64,000 bases of DNA from Aliidiomarina taiwanensis. GTDB lineage: Bacteria; Pseudomonadota; Gammaproteobacteria; Enterobacterales; Alteromonadaceae. The notes beneath the pieces were generated by a model. That model saw nothing but the letters and a program-made list of their open reading frames with translations, ran no database searches and was not told the DNA's origin. Made by a program: the position numbers and the translations under genes. The stretch spans positions 372,001 through 436,000 of the forward strand of contig NZ_PIPQ01000001.1 of NCBI RefSeq assembly GCF_003987015.1, given 5' to 3'. Every line of letters starts with the position of its first letter. The first letter of the stretch is position 1. This document shows, piece after piece, positions 45,812 to 55,432 of this stretch.

Positions 45812-48800
45812 GGCTGCTTACCTGCTCAAATTTTTTCCGGTCAAACAATTGGTACACCAAGGGGATAAACAATAGGGTCAGCAGCGTGGCAAATAACAAG
45901 CCGCTAATAACCGTGACAGCCATGGGGCTTGTTAGCTCGGCACCTTCACCTATGCCGAGCGCAAGAGGCACCAGCCCAAGAACCGTCGTCAGAGTCGTCA
46001 TTAAAATAGGACGCAGCCGCTGAGAGGAGGCTTCTTGAATGGCGGTTAGTTTGTCAACGCCTTCTGTGCGCAGCTGATTAATACGGTCGAGTAGAACAAT
46101 GGCGTTATTCACGACAATACCACTGAGCATAATTAAACCGATAAACACCACTACACTCAGCGGTGTTTGCGTTAAATATAACCCTAGTACCGAGCCAGAT
46201 GCAGCCAGCGGTACTGAAAACATGATCAACAATGGGTGACCAAAGCTTTCAAATTGCGAGGCCATGACAAGGTACACCAAGAATACGGCAAGCATTAGTG
46301 CAAACAGCAGCGAACGGAAGGAGTCGTCGAGCATCTCACTTTGTCCGCCAATACGCATGTCTACACCGGGTGGAACTTGTATGGGCTCGAGTAGTTGCGT
46401 TAAGTGTTCACCTGCTTCACGAATGTTACCGTCGGCCACCGTCATAGAGACTAAGGCGACTCGCTGTTGGCTCATGCGGGTAATTTCGCCTGGGCCTGTT
46501 TGCATTTGTATGCTGGCCACGGCTGACAAGGGTAATTCGTGTTCCGCGCCCGGGTTAACAATGAGGTCGGCAATAGACTGAGGGTCCTGTCGGCGGATGT
46601 CCGGTAAGCGCACCCTTATATCAATTTGGCGGTCTTCAAGGTTGTATTTACTTGCTACTTGTCCACCTATCTTTGTGGAAATAACCTGCGCCACGTCAGG
46701 AGCTGTTAGGCCAGCAAAGGCAAGACGCGCATGATCAAAACGAATGCTTAATTCGGGTTGTCCACTGGCAATGCCGGCACGCACATCAACAAAGTTGGGC
46801 TCATTTTCGAGAATGCCAACAATGTGTTGCACCGTTTCGCGAACGCGCACTAAGTCGTGTCCTTGCACTTCAATAAGCAAAGGCATGTCAATATTAATCA
46901 GTGTGGGGTAGTCAATACGGCTTTCAACTCCCGGGCTTTGTGCCATACGCATTCGAGCAGCTTCTATGACGTTTTGCCGCTCTTCGGTACTGAGCGACTT
47001 TTTCGTAATAATATGCAACCGACCCCAGTAGTCGCCACCTTGGCTGGCGGAAATTTGCATCAAGCTACCAATGCCGGCCACCGAGTACGTTCTTTCTACC
47101 CGCTCGTCGTCTAGAAAAGTACGTGCAATAGCTGCGAGAGTCGCATCTGTATTGGTGATATGGGTCCCCCGAGGCATTTCAACGTCCACATAGAACTCTT
47201 GTTGTTCCATGGTCGGTATTAGCTGAGTTTTAAGAGCAGGGGCAAGCCAAAATGAAGCGCCAGTAATGAGTACGAAAAGAAAGAAAAAGCGGCGGGGCTT
47301 CAGCTGCATCCGCTTCAAGCTGGTTGCGTGTAGTTTGCGTATGCCTTCAAGAAGGTGGTTAAATCCGTTTAAAATAGGACGGGTTAAAAAGACAGTAACG
47401 GCAGTAATAACCCGGCCAAGCATGCGCAACGTGCGGATGATACCACTTGGGATCCACACCAAAAGGGTGTAGCGAAGTAACGCAAATGGCCAGAATAGTT
47501 TACGCCAGCCTTTGCCTGCTTTAGGTGCTGTGTAAGTGATAATTTCAGTGCTTTGCTTTTTGTTAGCACCTCGCGATGCCAGCATGGGGATCAATGTGAG
47601 AGCGACTAATAAAGAGGCTATCAGCGCAAAGGTGACCGTGAGGGCTTGGTCGACAAACAACTGACCAGCAAGGCCGCTAACAAACACGAGAGGAATGAAA
47701 ACAGCAAGCGTGGTGAGGGTTGAGGCTGTTACAGCGCTTGCGACTTCACGGGTACCTTCGACCGCAGCCGTTTTCGTGCCATCTCCTTGGTCTTGGCGCC
47801 GCGCAATGTTTTCCAGCACCACAATGGCGTTGTCAACAAGTAAACCAACAGCCAGTGCAACGCCCCCTAGCGACATAATATTCAAGCTTAAATTAGCTGA
47901 ATACATGAGGAAGAAAGTGGCGACTACAGAAATTGGTATGGCAATGGAAATAATAAGCGTGGGCTTTAACTGGCGGAGAAATAACAAAATAACCAGCATG
48001 GCTAAAAACCCACCTATGACCGCATTGCTTTTAACCGAGCCGATGGCATTGCGAATGAATTGAGACTGGTCGCTGAGTAAGCCAATTTCATAACCTTCAG
48101 GCAATTGACTACGAATGCGTTGTAATTGCGCATAGACAGTGTCGGCAACGGCGACTGTGTTTGCGTCTCCTTCCCGGTAGAGGTTCAGCTCAATAGCTTC
48201 CTCACCATTCACACGACTAATGGACGTACGGTCTTTAAAGCCCATGCGCACTTCAGCCAAGTCACCTAGTTGAATGGGGTTGCCATTAATACTGGTGATA
48301 TAAATATTGCGCATATCCTCTAAGCTTTTAAACTGGTTGATAGTACGCACTAAGAATTCGAGGCGACCACTTTGTACACGGCCACCCGCCTGATTGATGT
48401 TCTCAGCGCGTAATCGTTGCACAATAAGCTCTGGGCTAATATTGAGCTGACTGGTTAGGGCTTCGTCAATTAAAATATGTACTTCATCTTCTAAGCCACC
48501 GCCGGTACGGACAGCCGCGACACCTTCAATACTTTCAAAGCTCCGTTTTAACTCCTCATCAGCGTAGCGACGCAAGCGTTGAAGGTTCTCGTCACCGCTT
48601 ACTGCGAATCGCATCATGGGCTCCATATTGGGGTTGAAGCGCAGAATAATAGGTTTTTCTATATCGAGGGGAATAGGCACCATGTCGAGTTTTTCACGGA
48701 CTTCAATGGCGGCCATATCCATATTGGTACCCCATGCGAATTCCATCACAATATCGGATTGGTTGGCACGGGCATAGGAAGTAATTTCTCGAATGCCACG

Positions 48801-49022
48801 GACGGTACCAAGGGACTCTTCAATGGGTCGGTTGATCAGTTGCTCGACTTCCGCTGGAGCGGCGCCAGGGTAAGCGGTTCGAATGGTCAGGCTTGGATAG
48901 CTTAAGTCTGGCAATAAAGTAACGGGCAAACGGCCTAAGGCCACCATGCCAAAGAGCACGATGGCAAGGGTGAACATCACAATAGTAACAGGGCGGTTAA
49001 CTGCTATCTGTGGAAGTTTCAT
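45804..49022 (-). CDS. RND efflux transporter permease subunit (first pump of the operon)
   Basis: A 1072-residue RND pump. The N-terminus is NRPVTIVMFTLAIVLFGMVALG, and helix 4 has GLLVDNAIVVLENI (D397, N398). It is longer than its partner because of an extra segment of roughly 90 residues (about 482-575) between helices 6 and 7, containing hydrophobic stretches (FALLRYTLLVWIPSGI, LGRVITAVTVFLT). The C-terminal IMLSGIVVNNAIVLLDR and ASSQRLRPILMT are intact. Start and stop overlap by 4 bases with the adaptor gene upstream, so expression is coupled. Substrates are not predictable from sequence. Confidence 0.9.
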   Translation of the reverse strand: MKLPQIAVNRPVTIVMFTLAIVLFGMVALGRLPVTLLPDLSYPSLTIRTAYPGAAPAEVEQLINRPIEESLGTVRGIREITSYARANQSDIVMEFAWGTNMDMAAIEVREKLDMVPIPLDIEKPIILRFNPNMEPMMRFAVSGDENLQRLRRYADEELKRSFESIEGVAAVRTGGGLEDEVHILIDEALTSQLNISPELIVQRLRAENINQAGGRVQSGRLEFLVRTINQFKSLEDMRNIYITSINGNPIQLGDLAEVRMGFKDRTSISRVNGEEAIELNLYREGDANTVAVADTVYAQLQRIRSQLPEGYEIGLLSDQSQFIRNAIGSVKSNAVIGGFLAMLVILLFLRQLKPTLIISIAIPISVVATFFLMYSANLSLNIMSLGGVALAVGLLVDNAIVVLENIARRQDQGDGTKTAAVEGTREVASAVTASTLTTLAVFIPLVFVSGLAGQLFVDQALTVTFALIASLLVALTLIPMLASRGANKKQSTEIITYTAPKAGKGWRKLFWPFALLRYTLLVWIPSGIIRTLRMLGRVITAVTVFLTRPILNGFNHLLEGIRKLHATSLKRMQLKPRRFFFLFVLITGASFWLAPALKTQLIPTMEQQEFYVDVEMPRGTHITNTDATLAAIARTFLDDERVERTYSVAGIGSLMQISASQGGDYWGRLHIITKKSLSTEERQNVIEAARMRMAQSPGVESRIDYPTLINIDMPLLIEVQGHDLVRVRETVQHIVGILENEPNFVDVRAGIASGQPELSIRFDHARLAFAGLTAPDVAQVISTKIGGQVASKYNLEDRQIDIRVRLPDIRRQDPQSIADLIVNPGAEHELPLSAVASIQMQTGPGEITRMSQQRVALVSMTVADGNIREAGEHLTQLLEPIQVPPGVDMRIGGQSEMLDDSFRSLLFALMLAVFLVYLVMASQFESFGHPLLIMFSVPLAASGSVLGLYLTQTPLSVVVFIGLIMLSGIVVNNAIVLLDRINQLRTEGVDKLTAIQEASSQRLRPILMTTLTTVLGLVPLALGIGEGAELTSPMAVTVISGLLFATLLTLLFIPLVYQLFDRKKFEQVSSHE

Positions 49023-50092
49023 TGGGTAATTGCCTCCACTTTAGCACCATCACGTAAGTTATTTTGACCGGTAATGATGAGCTCGTCACCACGCTCGAGT
49101 CCAGCGACCACTTCAAACCAGTTTCCGTCTTGTAAACCGGTTACCACTTCGACGCGTTTTGCTTCGTTTTCACTCACCACAAATACATGCGACTGGTTGT
49201 CGATACGTATCAGCGCATCTTGCGGAATGCGAACCACCTGACTACGCTCTGCATAATGCACTTGAATGCGGGCGAACATACCAGCGCGAAGCTTGAAGTC
49301 GTCGTTTTCAATAGAAAGGACAGTACGGAAAGTACCAGAGCCTGAGTCTATGACAGGGCTGACACGGGTAACGGTTGCTGTGATTTGCTCGCCAGGTAGT
49401 GCTTGCAACTGCAGGTCAGCAGGCAGGCCCGGGCGAATATAGGTAAGTGCGTGTTCGGGTAAATGAACCGTGGCGCGTAGCAGAGAACTGTCCACAATAT
49501 GGAACATGCTTTCAGGCTGCCAGGCTTGGATTAAGCGACCTGTGCGGGCGTAACGGCGAGAGATATGGCCGCTAATCGGTGCGCGAACAGTGGTCTCGTC
49601 TAAATCAATTTTAGCAAGTTCAAGACGTGCTGTTAAACTGTCAAGTTGCGACTGGAGGCGGCTCACAGCGTCGGCACTGACGAGCTGACTGGCGGCCAGC
49701 TGTTGGTTTCGTTCCAACTCTTGGCGTACGTTGCGTAATTCGGCTTCTATTTGGCTTACGGCTAATGCGTAGCGACTGGACTCAAGTTTAGCTAATACTT
49801 GCCCTTTGCTGACAAAGTCGCCTTCTTCAACAAAAATTTCTTCAATAATGCCGTTTACACGAGGAACTACATCGGTGCTTTCCTCGGCTTCGAGTATTGC
49901 ACTGGCATTGAATGAAGCGCGTATGTTGCCTTGCTCTACTAAGAGTGTTTCAACAGGAACGCCAGGCTCGTCGTTTTCTGCTTGTGCTGTTTCCGCTCGG
50001 TTCGGGTCCATATTCCCGCAACCGGTGAGGATGATAAGCATAGCTGCTATCGCAGAGGTGACAATAAAGTGGGTGCTTGTTGGTTGTTTCAT
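49019..50092 (-). CDS. RND efflux periplasmic adaptor lipoprotein
   Basis: A 357-residue membrane-fusion protein that would link the RND pumps to an outer membrane channel. It has a signal peptide with lipobox ILTGC (C25), then a barrel-sandwich/lipoyl-like half (GIIEEIFVEEGDFVSKGQVLAKL), a helical hairpin (about 110-160), the second half (DLDETTVRAPISGHISRR) and beta-barrel and membrane-proximal domains (GMFARIQVHY, DGNWFEVVAGLERGDELII). First gene of the operon. No outer membrane factor gene is present nearby; a TolC-type channel encoded elsewhere is expected. Confidence 0.92.
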   Translation of the reverse strand: MKQPTSTHFIVTSAIAAMLIILTGCGNMDPNRAETAQAENDEPGVPVETLLVEQGNIRASFNASAILEAEESTDVVPRVNGIIEEIFVEEGDFVSKGQVLAKLESSRYALAVSQIEAELRNVRQELERNQQLAASQLVSADAVSRLQSQLDSLTARLELAKIDLDETTVRAPISGHISRRYARTGRLIQAWQPESMFHIVDSSLLRATVHLPEHALTYIRPGLPADLQLQALPGEQITATVTRVSPVIDSGSGTFRTVLSIENDDFKLRAGMFARIQVHYAERSQVVRIPQDALIRIDNQSHVFVVSENEAKRVEVVTGLQDGNWFEVVAGLERGDELIITGQNNLRDGAKVEAITQ

Positions 50093-50359
50093 AAGAGCCT
50101 CAATATAATGTTTTATTCTGCGCAGAGTTATGCAGCTACTATGCCAATATTAGAAAAGAGGTGTAACATACTGATTATATTTTAATATATTTATGTCAAG
50201 ATGCTATTTCTTAAGTGTAACAATTCATTTTCACACTATTTATTAGTGCATTACGCTAACAATTAATGGACCTGTGTATTAGTTTGAAGTTCAAGGTATA
50301 AAAGAATTGAGGGGAAGGGTGCGCGGCTTTATGCCGAATGACACCAAGTTGAGGTAAAG
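50093..50359. other. Intergenic region upstream of the RND operon
   Basis: 267 bases, very AT-rich near 50,170-50,260. On the minus strand a perfect TTGACA (50,194-50,199) and a perfect TATAAT (50,174-50,179) lie 14 bases apart, which is short for a sigma-70 promoter. It probably holds the promoter of the RND operon. I find no gene here. Confidence 0.5.
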
Positions 50360-50388
50360 AAAAGGCCGCTCTTGTGGAGCGGCCTTTT
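50360..50388 (-). terminator. Intrinsic terminator after gltA
   Basis: AAAAGGCCGCTC-TTGTG-GAGCGGCCTTTT, a perfect 12-bp GC-rich stem with U residues on the minus strand, about 30 bases after the gltA stop codon. Confidence 0.9.
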
Positions 50389-50418
50389 GGTTTGGGAAGA
50401 AGCTACAAAGGAATGAGC

Positions 50419-51699
50419 TTACTTTTTAATAGGTGTGAAATCGCGCTGAGACTCACCTGTGTATAGCTGGCGCGGACGGCCAATACGCTGACTCTCTTCA
50501 CTCAGCATTTCATGCCAATGTGAAATCCAACCAACGGTACGCGACATGGCAAAAATAACCGTGAACATACTGGTTGGAATGCCAATGGCTTTCAGAATAA
50601 TACCTGAGTAGAAGTCCACGTTCGGGTAAAGCTTACGCTCAATGAAGTAGTCGTCTTCTAAGGCAATTCGCTCAAGCTCCATAGCGACATCAAGTAGTGG
50701 GTCCTTCACGTTTAGTTCTTTTAGAACTTCATGGCAGGTTTCACGCATGACGGTGGCTCGTGGGTCGAAGTTTTTATAAACCCGGTGACCAAAGCCCATG
50801 AGGCGGAACGAGTCGTTTTTGTCTTTCGCTTTGGCGATATATTCAGGAATACGGTCGACTGAACCAATTTCAGCTAGCATTTTCAAGCAGGCTTCGTTTG
50901 CGCCACCATGTGCAGGTCCCCACAGGGAAGCAACACCAGCAGCAATACAAGCGTAAGGGTTCGCACCCGATGAACCCGCTAGGCGGACTGTCGATGTGGA
51001 AGCGTTTTGCTCGTGGTCTGCGTGCAATGTGAAAATGCGGTCCATGGCTTTTGCCACTGTCGGGTTCACCACATAGTCTTCAGCCGGTACAGAGAACATC
51101 ATATTTAAGAAGTTTTCTGAGTAGCTTAAGTTGTTACGTGGGTACACGAAAGGCTGGCCAATACTGTGCTTGTAGCACATGGCCGCTATGGTGGGCATTT
51201 TCGCAATTAAGCGGTACGCGCTGCGAACACGCTGTTCTGGAACATTAATGTCTAGGTCGTCATGGTAAAAAGAGGACAAGGCGCCAGTAACAGCACAAAG
51301 CATGGCCATCGGGTGAGAGTCACGACGGAAACCATTGAAGAAATTATGTAGCCCCTGATGCACCATAGTATGGTTTGTAATGGTACTACGGAAAGACTCA
51401 TACTCTTCTTTAGTAGGTGCTTCACCATGAATAAGCATGTAGCAAACTTCAAGGTAGTCTGCATCGGTTGCAAGCTGTTCAATAGGGTAGCCACGGTGTA
51501 ATAAAACGCCCTTGTCACCGTCAATATAGGTGATTTTCGACTCACAAGAGCCAGTGGCGAGGAAACCAGGGTCAAACGTGAAATAACCGTGTTTGCCCAG
51601 TGTCCGGACGTCAATTACATCGTATCCTGCCGTACCTGTAAGTATTGGCAGCTCAATTGAATTGCCATCGACTTGCAAAGTGGCCTTTCGGTCAGCCAT
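50419..51699 (-). CDS. gltA: Citrate synthase (type II)
   Basis: Condenses acetyl-CoA and oxaloacetate to citrate. The 426-residue protein is of the hexameric, NADH-regulated gammaproteobacterial type. The catalytic segments are [25 protein letters not shown] and [14 protein letters not shown], which carry the active-site histidines, followed by the [13 protein letters not shown] region. The start at 51,699 (MADRKATL) is chosen because AAGGAG lies 7 bases upstream; a longer form from 51,723 would have no Shine-Dalgarno sequence. It is divergent from sdhCDAB, the usual gammaproteobacterial arrangement. Confidence 0.96.
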   Translation of the reverse strand: MADRKATLQVDGNSIELPILTGTAGYDVIDVRTLGKHGYFTFDPGFLATGSCESKITYIDGDKGVLLHRGYPIEQLATDADYLEVCYMLIHGEAPTKEEYESFRSTITNHTMVHQGLHNFFNGFRRDSHPMAMLCAVTGALSSFYHDDLDINVPEQRVRSAYRLIAKMPTIAAMCYKHSIGQPFVYPRNNLSYSENFLNMMFSVPAEDYVVNPTVAKAMDRIFTLHADHEQNASTSTVRLAGSSGANPYACIAAGVASLWGPAHGGANEACLKMLAEIGSVDRIPEYIAKAKDKNDSFRLMGFGHRVYKNFDPRATVMRETCHEVLKELNVKDPLLDVAMELERIALEDDYFIERKLYPNVDFYSGIILKAIGIPTSMFTVIFAMSRTVGWISHWHEMLSEESQRIGRPRQLYTGESQRDFTPIKK

Positions 51700-52080
51700 A
51701 GATTCTCCTTGCTTTCGTTGCATCTCGGGTGAATTAAATGTGCGCTAGTTGTACTTGATCCGACCAGTGTTTGTCAATTTTACGTAAGGGGTATTCGCTG
51801 TGTTTTACGAGAATTCTGGGGGTATATTGCCATATTGAGGGTGGACATATGGCCCTAAGCGTTATATTTTCTATGGGGTTTGTACTTAAGCTTATATTTT
51901 TAAGCTAAAGTATTAGCACTTGGTGACTTATTTAGCCGAGTCTGACGAATAATTAACCGACAACGAGCGGTTCTACTTAAGTTGGTGGGGGGTAAACCCC
52001 CTTTTCTGCATTGTATTTGGCTGTTTCGGCCGATATACTTACGGCACCGACATCCATTGCGTTTTAAGAAGGCAACAGTG
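51700..52080. other. Divergent gltA-sdhC regulatory region
   Basis: 381 bases with no gene. It holds the gltA promoter (51,748-51,777), an inverted repeat GCCATAT / ATATGGC with an 11-base spacer (51,829-51,835 and 51,847-51,853), an AT-rich stretch at 51,880-51,920 that probably drives sdhC, and the sdhC Shine-Dalgarno AAGG near 52,071. Confidence 0.6.
51748..51777 (-). promoter_or_regulatory. gltA: Candidate gltA promoter
   Basis: On the minus strand a consensus TTGACA (51,772-51,777) is followed after 18 bases by TACAAC (51,748-51,753), four of six matches to the -10 consensus. It is about 50 bases before the gltA start codon. Confidence 0.55.
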
Positions 52081-52455
52081 GTGAAAAAACAAAGACCTGT
52101 AAATTTAGAACTGAGTACTATCAGTTTACCACCCGCGGCTACTGCCTCCATTTTGCACCGTGTTTCAGGCGTTATTATGCTTGTTCTCATTGGGTTCATG
52201 GTTTGGTTGTTAGCTACATCTCTGTCTGGACCAGAAGGTTTCGCTGAAGCTAAGTCTGTTATGGCTCACCCTGTGGCACGTTTCGTCATATGGGGCTTCC
52301 TAACGGCGCTGGGTTATCACATTATTGCTGGCGTTCGCCATTTAATAATGGACCTAGGATTTGGCGTGACAAAAGGAACGGGCCAACTAACCGGGCGTCT
52401 AAGTATTGTGCTTGGTGTAGTGTGGGCCATCGTAGCAGGAGTGTGGTTATGGTAA
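52081..52455 (+). CDS. sdhC: Succinate dehydrogenase cytochrome b556 subunit SdhC
   Basis: Membrane anchor subunit of complex II that binds heme b and quinone. The 124-residue, three-helix protein begins VKKQRPVNLELSTI, matching E. coli SdhC, with SILHRVSGV near 23-31 and the heme ligand H80 in LGYHIIAGVRH. The start is GTG at 52,081, with AAGG upstream and with the position fixed by the family N-terminus; an in-frame start farther upstream gives an implausible leader. First gene of sdhCDAB; overlaps sdhD by 7 bases. Confidence 0.95.
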   Translation: MKKQRPVNLELSTISLPPAATASILHRVSGVIMLVLIGFMVWLLATSLSGPEGFAEAKSVMAHPVARFVIWGFLTALGYHIIAGVRHLIMDLGFGVTKGTGQLTGRLSIVLGVVWAIVAGVWLW

Positions 52456-52796
52456 ACGCAGCAGCAACTTTAGGTCGTAGTGGTTCACACGACTTTATTT
52501 TAATACGTGCCAGCGCATTAGTTATGGCTGCGTATGCAATTTTTTTAGTGGCATGGCTTGCCTGCAACCCAGGTGTTGATTACGCCGGTTGGGTGGCATT
52601 ATACAGCGGCCTTGGCATGAAAGTTTTTACTTTGTTAACCCTAACAGGCTTGCTCATGCATGGCTGGATTGGAATTTGGCAGGTGTTAACCGACTACGTT
52701 AAATGTTCACGTTTACGTGTGCTTTTACAATACATAGTTGTGCTTGCTCTAGGGGTTTATTGGTTCACCGGCTTATTCGTATTGTGGGGTGTCTAA
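52449..52796 (+). CDS. sdhD: Succinate dehydrogenase membrane anchor subunit SdhD
   Basis: Second membrane anchor of complex II. The 115-residue, three-helix protein begins MVNAAATLGRSGSHDFILIRASA, as in other SdhD, and contributes the heme-ligand histidine H71 in LLMHGWIGIWQVLTDYV. It overlaps the end of sdhC by 7 bases and ends immediately before the GTG start of sdhA. Confidence 0.94.
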   Translation: MVNAAATLGRSGSHDFILIRASALVMAAYAIFLVAWLACNPGVDYAGWVALYSGLGMKVFTLLTLTGLLMHGWIGIWQVLTDYVKCSRLRVLLQYIVVLALGVYWFTGLFVLWGV

Positions 52797-54566
52797 GTGA
52801 GCAGCATGAAAGTACTTGAATTTGACGCCGTAGTTATTGGCGCTGGTGGCGCAGGAATGCGCGCAGCATTACAGATTTCGCAACAGGGTATGACCTGTGC
52901 GCTGATGTCCAAAGTTTTCCCAACTCGCTCGCATACAGTGTCGGCGCAGGGTGGTATTACCGTTGCACTTGGTAATGCACACGAGGACGATTGGCAGTGG
53001 CACATGTTCGATACGGTCAAAGGTTCCGACTATATCGGTGACCAAGACGCGATCGAATACATGTGTAAGAGTGGCCCTGAGGCTATTTTAGAACTAGAAA
53101 ACATGGGTTTACCTTTCTCGCGTTTTGAAAACGGAAAAGTGTACCAGCGTCCGTTTGGTGGTCAATCCAAAGAGTTTGGCGGTGAGCAAGCGGCTCGTAC
53201 GGCCGCAGCAGCAGACCGTACAGGTCACGCTATGCTTCACTTGCTGTACCAACAAAACGTGAAGAACAAAACCACAATTTTCTCTGAGTGGTTTGTACTC
53301 GACTTAGTGAAAAACCAAGACGGCGCCATTGTTGGTGTGACCGCTATTGACATTGAAACCGGTGAAACCGCGTACATCAAGTCGAAAGCTGTGGTGTTAG
53401 CGACGGGTGGAGCAGGGCGTATTTATGCCTCGACCACGAACGCTCACATTAACACAGGTGACGGTATTGGTATGGCGCTACGTGCAGGCGTACCGCTACA
53501 GGACATGGAAATGTGGCAGTTCCACCCAACGGGTATTGCTGGTGCAGGTACGCTTGTAACAGAAGGGTGCCGCGGTGAAGGTGGTTACCTACTAAATAAA
53601 GACGGCGAGCGTTTCATGGAGCGATATGCTCCAAATGCGAAAGACTTAGCGTCCCGTGACGTGGTCGCCCGTTCCATGATGACAGAAATACGTGAAGGCC
53701 GTGGCTTAGACGGCCCATTAGGCCCGCACTGTCTATTAAAACTAGACCACTTAGGCCGTGAAGTACTTGAAAGCCGCCTACCCGGTGTATGTGATTTAGC
53801 AAAAACCTTTGCTCATGTAGACCCAGCAGAAGAGCCGATTCCAGTTATCCCAACGTGTCACTATATGATGGGTGGGGTACCAACAGATGTTACAGGTCAG
53901 GCTATCTATGTTGACGCAAAAGGCGAAACCAAACCAATTCCAGGATTATTCGCTTGTGGTGAAATTGCGAACGTGTCGGTACACGGTGCCAACCGCTTAG
54001 GTGGTAACTCATTGCTTGACCTGGTTGTGTTTGGTCGCGCTGTTGGTAAGCAGCTAGGCGAAACCCTTGATGGTAACTTTGAAGCCCGTCAAGCCAGCGA
54101 TTCAGACCTAGAAGCAGCGTTGACACGTCTAAACCGCTGGAACACTACACAAAAAGGTGAAGACCCAGTACAAATTCGTAAAGACCTACAACAGTGCATG
54201 CAGTTAAACTTCTCGGTATTCCGTGAAGGTGAAGCGATGGCTGAAGGGCTGAAAGAGCTAAGTGAAATACGTGAGCGTCTGAAGAATGCACGCTTAACAG
54301 ATACCAGCAGTGACTTTAACACGCAGCGCATTGAGTGCTTAGAGTTAGACAACCTGATGGAAACAGCGTATTCCACAGCAGTAGCTGCTAACTATCGTAC
54401 GGAAAGCCGTGGTGCACATAGCCGTGCAGACTTCCCAGAGCGTGATGACGAAAACTGGTTAGTGCATACTGTGTATAACCCAACAGACGAATCAATGAGT
54501 ACGCGCGACGTGAATATGTCACCGAAAGAGCGTGACGCGTTCCCGCCCGTTGCACGTACTTATTAA
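52797..54566 (+). CDS. sdhA: Succinate dehydrogenase flavoprotein subunit SdhA
   Basis: Oxidises succinate to fumarate and passes electrons to SdhB. The 589-residue protein has the FAD motif [14 protein letters not shown], covalent-FAD histidine H46 in [10 protein letters not shown], and the active-site segments [22 protein letters not shown] and [19 protein letters not shown]. The start is taken as GTG 52,797, directly after the sdhD stop and with GGGG 7 bases before it; an ATG at 52,806 is the alternative. Length is almost identical to E. coli SdhA. Confidence 0.96.
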   Translation: MSSMKVLEFDAVVIGAGGAGMRAALQISQQGMTCALMSKVFPTRSHTVSAQGGITVALGNAHEDDWQWHMFDTVKGSDYIGDQDAIEYMCKSGPEAILELENMGLPFSRFENGKVYQRPFGGQSKEFGGEQAARTAAAADRTGHAMLHLLYQQNVKNKTTIFSEWFVLDLVKNQDGAIVGVTAIDIETGETAYIKSKAVVLATGGAGRIYASTTNAHINTGDGIGMALRAGVPLQDMEMWQFHPTGIAGAGTLVTEGCRGEGGYLLNKDGERFMERYAPNAKDLASRDVVARSMMTEIREGRGLDGPLGPHCLLKLDHLGREVLESRLPGVCDLAKTFAHVDPAEEPIPVIPTCHYMMGGVPTDVTGQAIYVDAKGETKPIPGLFACGEIANVSVHGANRLGGNSLLDLVVFGRAVGKQLGETLDGNFEARQASDSDLEAALTRLNRWNTTQKGEDPVQIRKDLQQCMQLNFSVFREGEAMAEGLKELSEIRERLKNARLTDTSSDFNTQRIECLELDNLMETAYSTAVAANYRTESRGAHSRADFPERDDENWLVHTVYNPTDESMSTRDVNMSPKERDAFPPVARTY

Positions 54567-54581
54567 GAGGGTCTTAAAGCG

Positions 54582-55295
54582 ATGAAAAAAATTAACTTTT
54601 CAATCTATCGTTATAATCCTGAAGTGGACACGAAACCACGTATGCAGGAATACACGCTAGAAGTTGATAAAGAACGCGATATGATGGTTCTCGATGCTCT
54701 GCTACTCTTAAAAGAGCAAGACCCTACATTAGCGTTCCGCCGTTCGTGTCGTGAAGGAGTATGTGGCTCGGATGGTTTAAATATGAACGGTACGAATGGA
54801 CTGGCTTGTATTACGCCTTTGTCTTCATTAAAAGGCAAGAAAGTAGTGATTCGCCCATTACCGGGTTTGCCAGTTATTCGTGACTTAATTGTTGATATGG
54901 CTCAGTTCTTTGAACAATACGAAAAAGTGAAGCCATACTTAATGAACGACGACAAGCAGCCGCCTGCACGTGAACGTCTACAAAGCCCGGAAGACCGCGC
55001 AAAACTAGATGGTCTTTATGAGTGTATACTGTGTGCATGCTGTTCAACGTCATGTCCTTCGTTCTGGTGGAACCCAGACAAGTTTATTGGTCCGGCAGGT
55101 CTTCTGAATGCGTACCGGTTCCTAGCAGACAGCCGTGACACAGCAACGGAAGAGCGTCTAGCAGACCTCGATGATGCCTTTAGCGTATTCCGCTGCCACG
55201 GCATTATGAACTGTGTTCAGGTATGTCCAAAAGGACTGAACCCAACCAAAGCGATTGGACAAATTAAGTCAATGTTATTGAGTCGTGCGGTATAA
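54582..55295 (+). CDS. sdhB: Succinate dehydrogenase iron-sulfur subunit SdhB
   Basis: Carries the [2Fe-2S], [4Fe-4S] and [3Fe-4S] clusters between SdhA and quinone. The 237-residue protein has the [2Fe-2S] motif with C56, C61, D64 and C76 (SCREGVCGSDGLNMNG), then CILCACCSTSCPSFWWN and CHGIMNCVQVCPKGLNP for the other clusters. Aspartate in place of the third cysteine is normal for this enzyme. A strong terminator follows. Confidence 0.96.
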   Translation: MKKINFSIYRYNPEVDTKPRMQEYTLEVDKERDMMVLDALLLLKEQDPTLAFRRSCREGVCGSDGLNMNGTNGLACITPLSSLKGKKVVIRPLPGLPVIRDLIVDMAQFFEQYEKVKPYLMNDDKQPPARERLQSPEDRAKLDGLYECILCACCSTSCPSFWWNPDKFIGPAGLLNAYRFLADSRDTATEERLADLDDAFSVFRCHGIMNCVQVCPKGLNPTKAIGQIKSMLLSRAV

Positions 55296-55337
55296 AGAAT
55301 GATCGTGCAACTCATCAATAGTTGTGACTAATATGTT

Positions 55338-55371
55338 AAAAATAGCTGTCCTCTTGGGGACGGCTATTTTT
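55338..55371 (+). terminator. Intrinsic terminator after sdhB
   Basis: AAAATAGCTGTCC / GGGGACGGCTATTTTT, a stem of about 12 bp with one G-U pair and a T-run. It separates sdhCDAB from sucAB, so sucA probably has its own promoter in the 60 bases after it, or depends on partial read-through. Confidence 0.82.
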
Positions 55372-55432
55372 GCTAAATGAACATTATAGTCACTGGTTGT
55401 CTATCTAAGTTCACGTGAAGAAAGGAAATACA

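Noticed and set aside
50174-50199. A consensus sigma-70 promoter for the RND operon
   Set aside because: Both hexamers are perfect, but the 14-base spacer is too short to call with confidence, so it is noted only within the intergenic entry.
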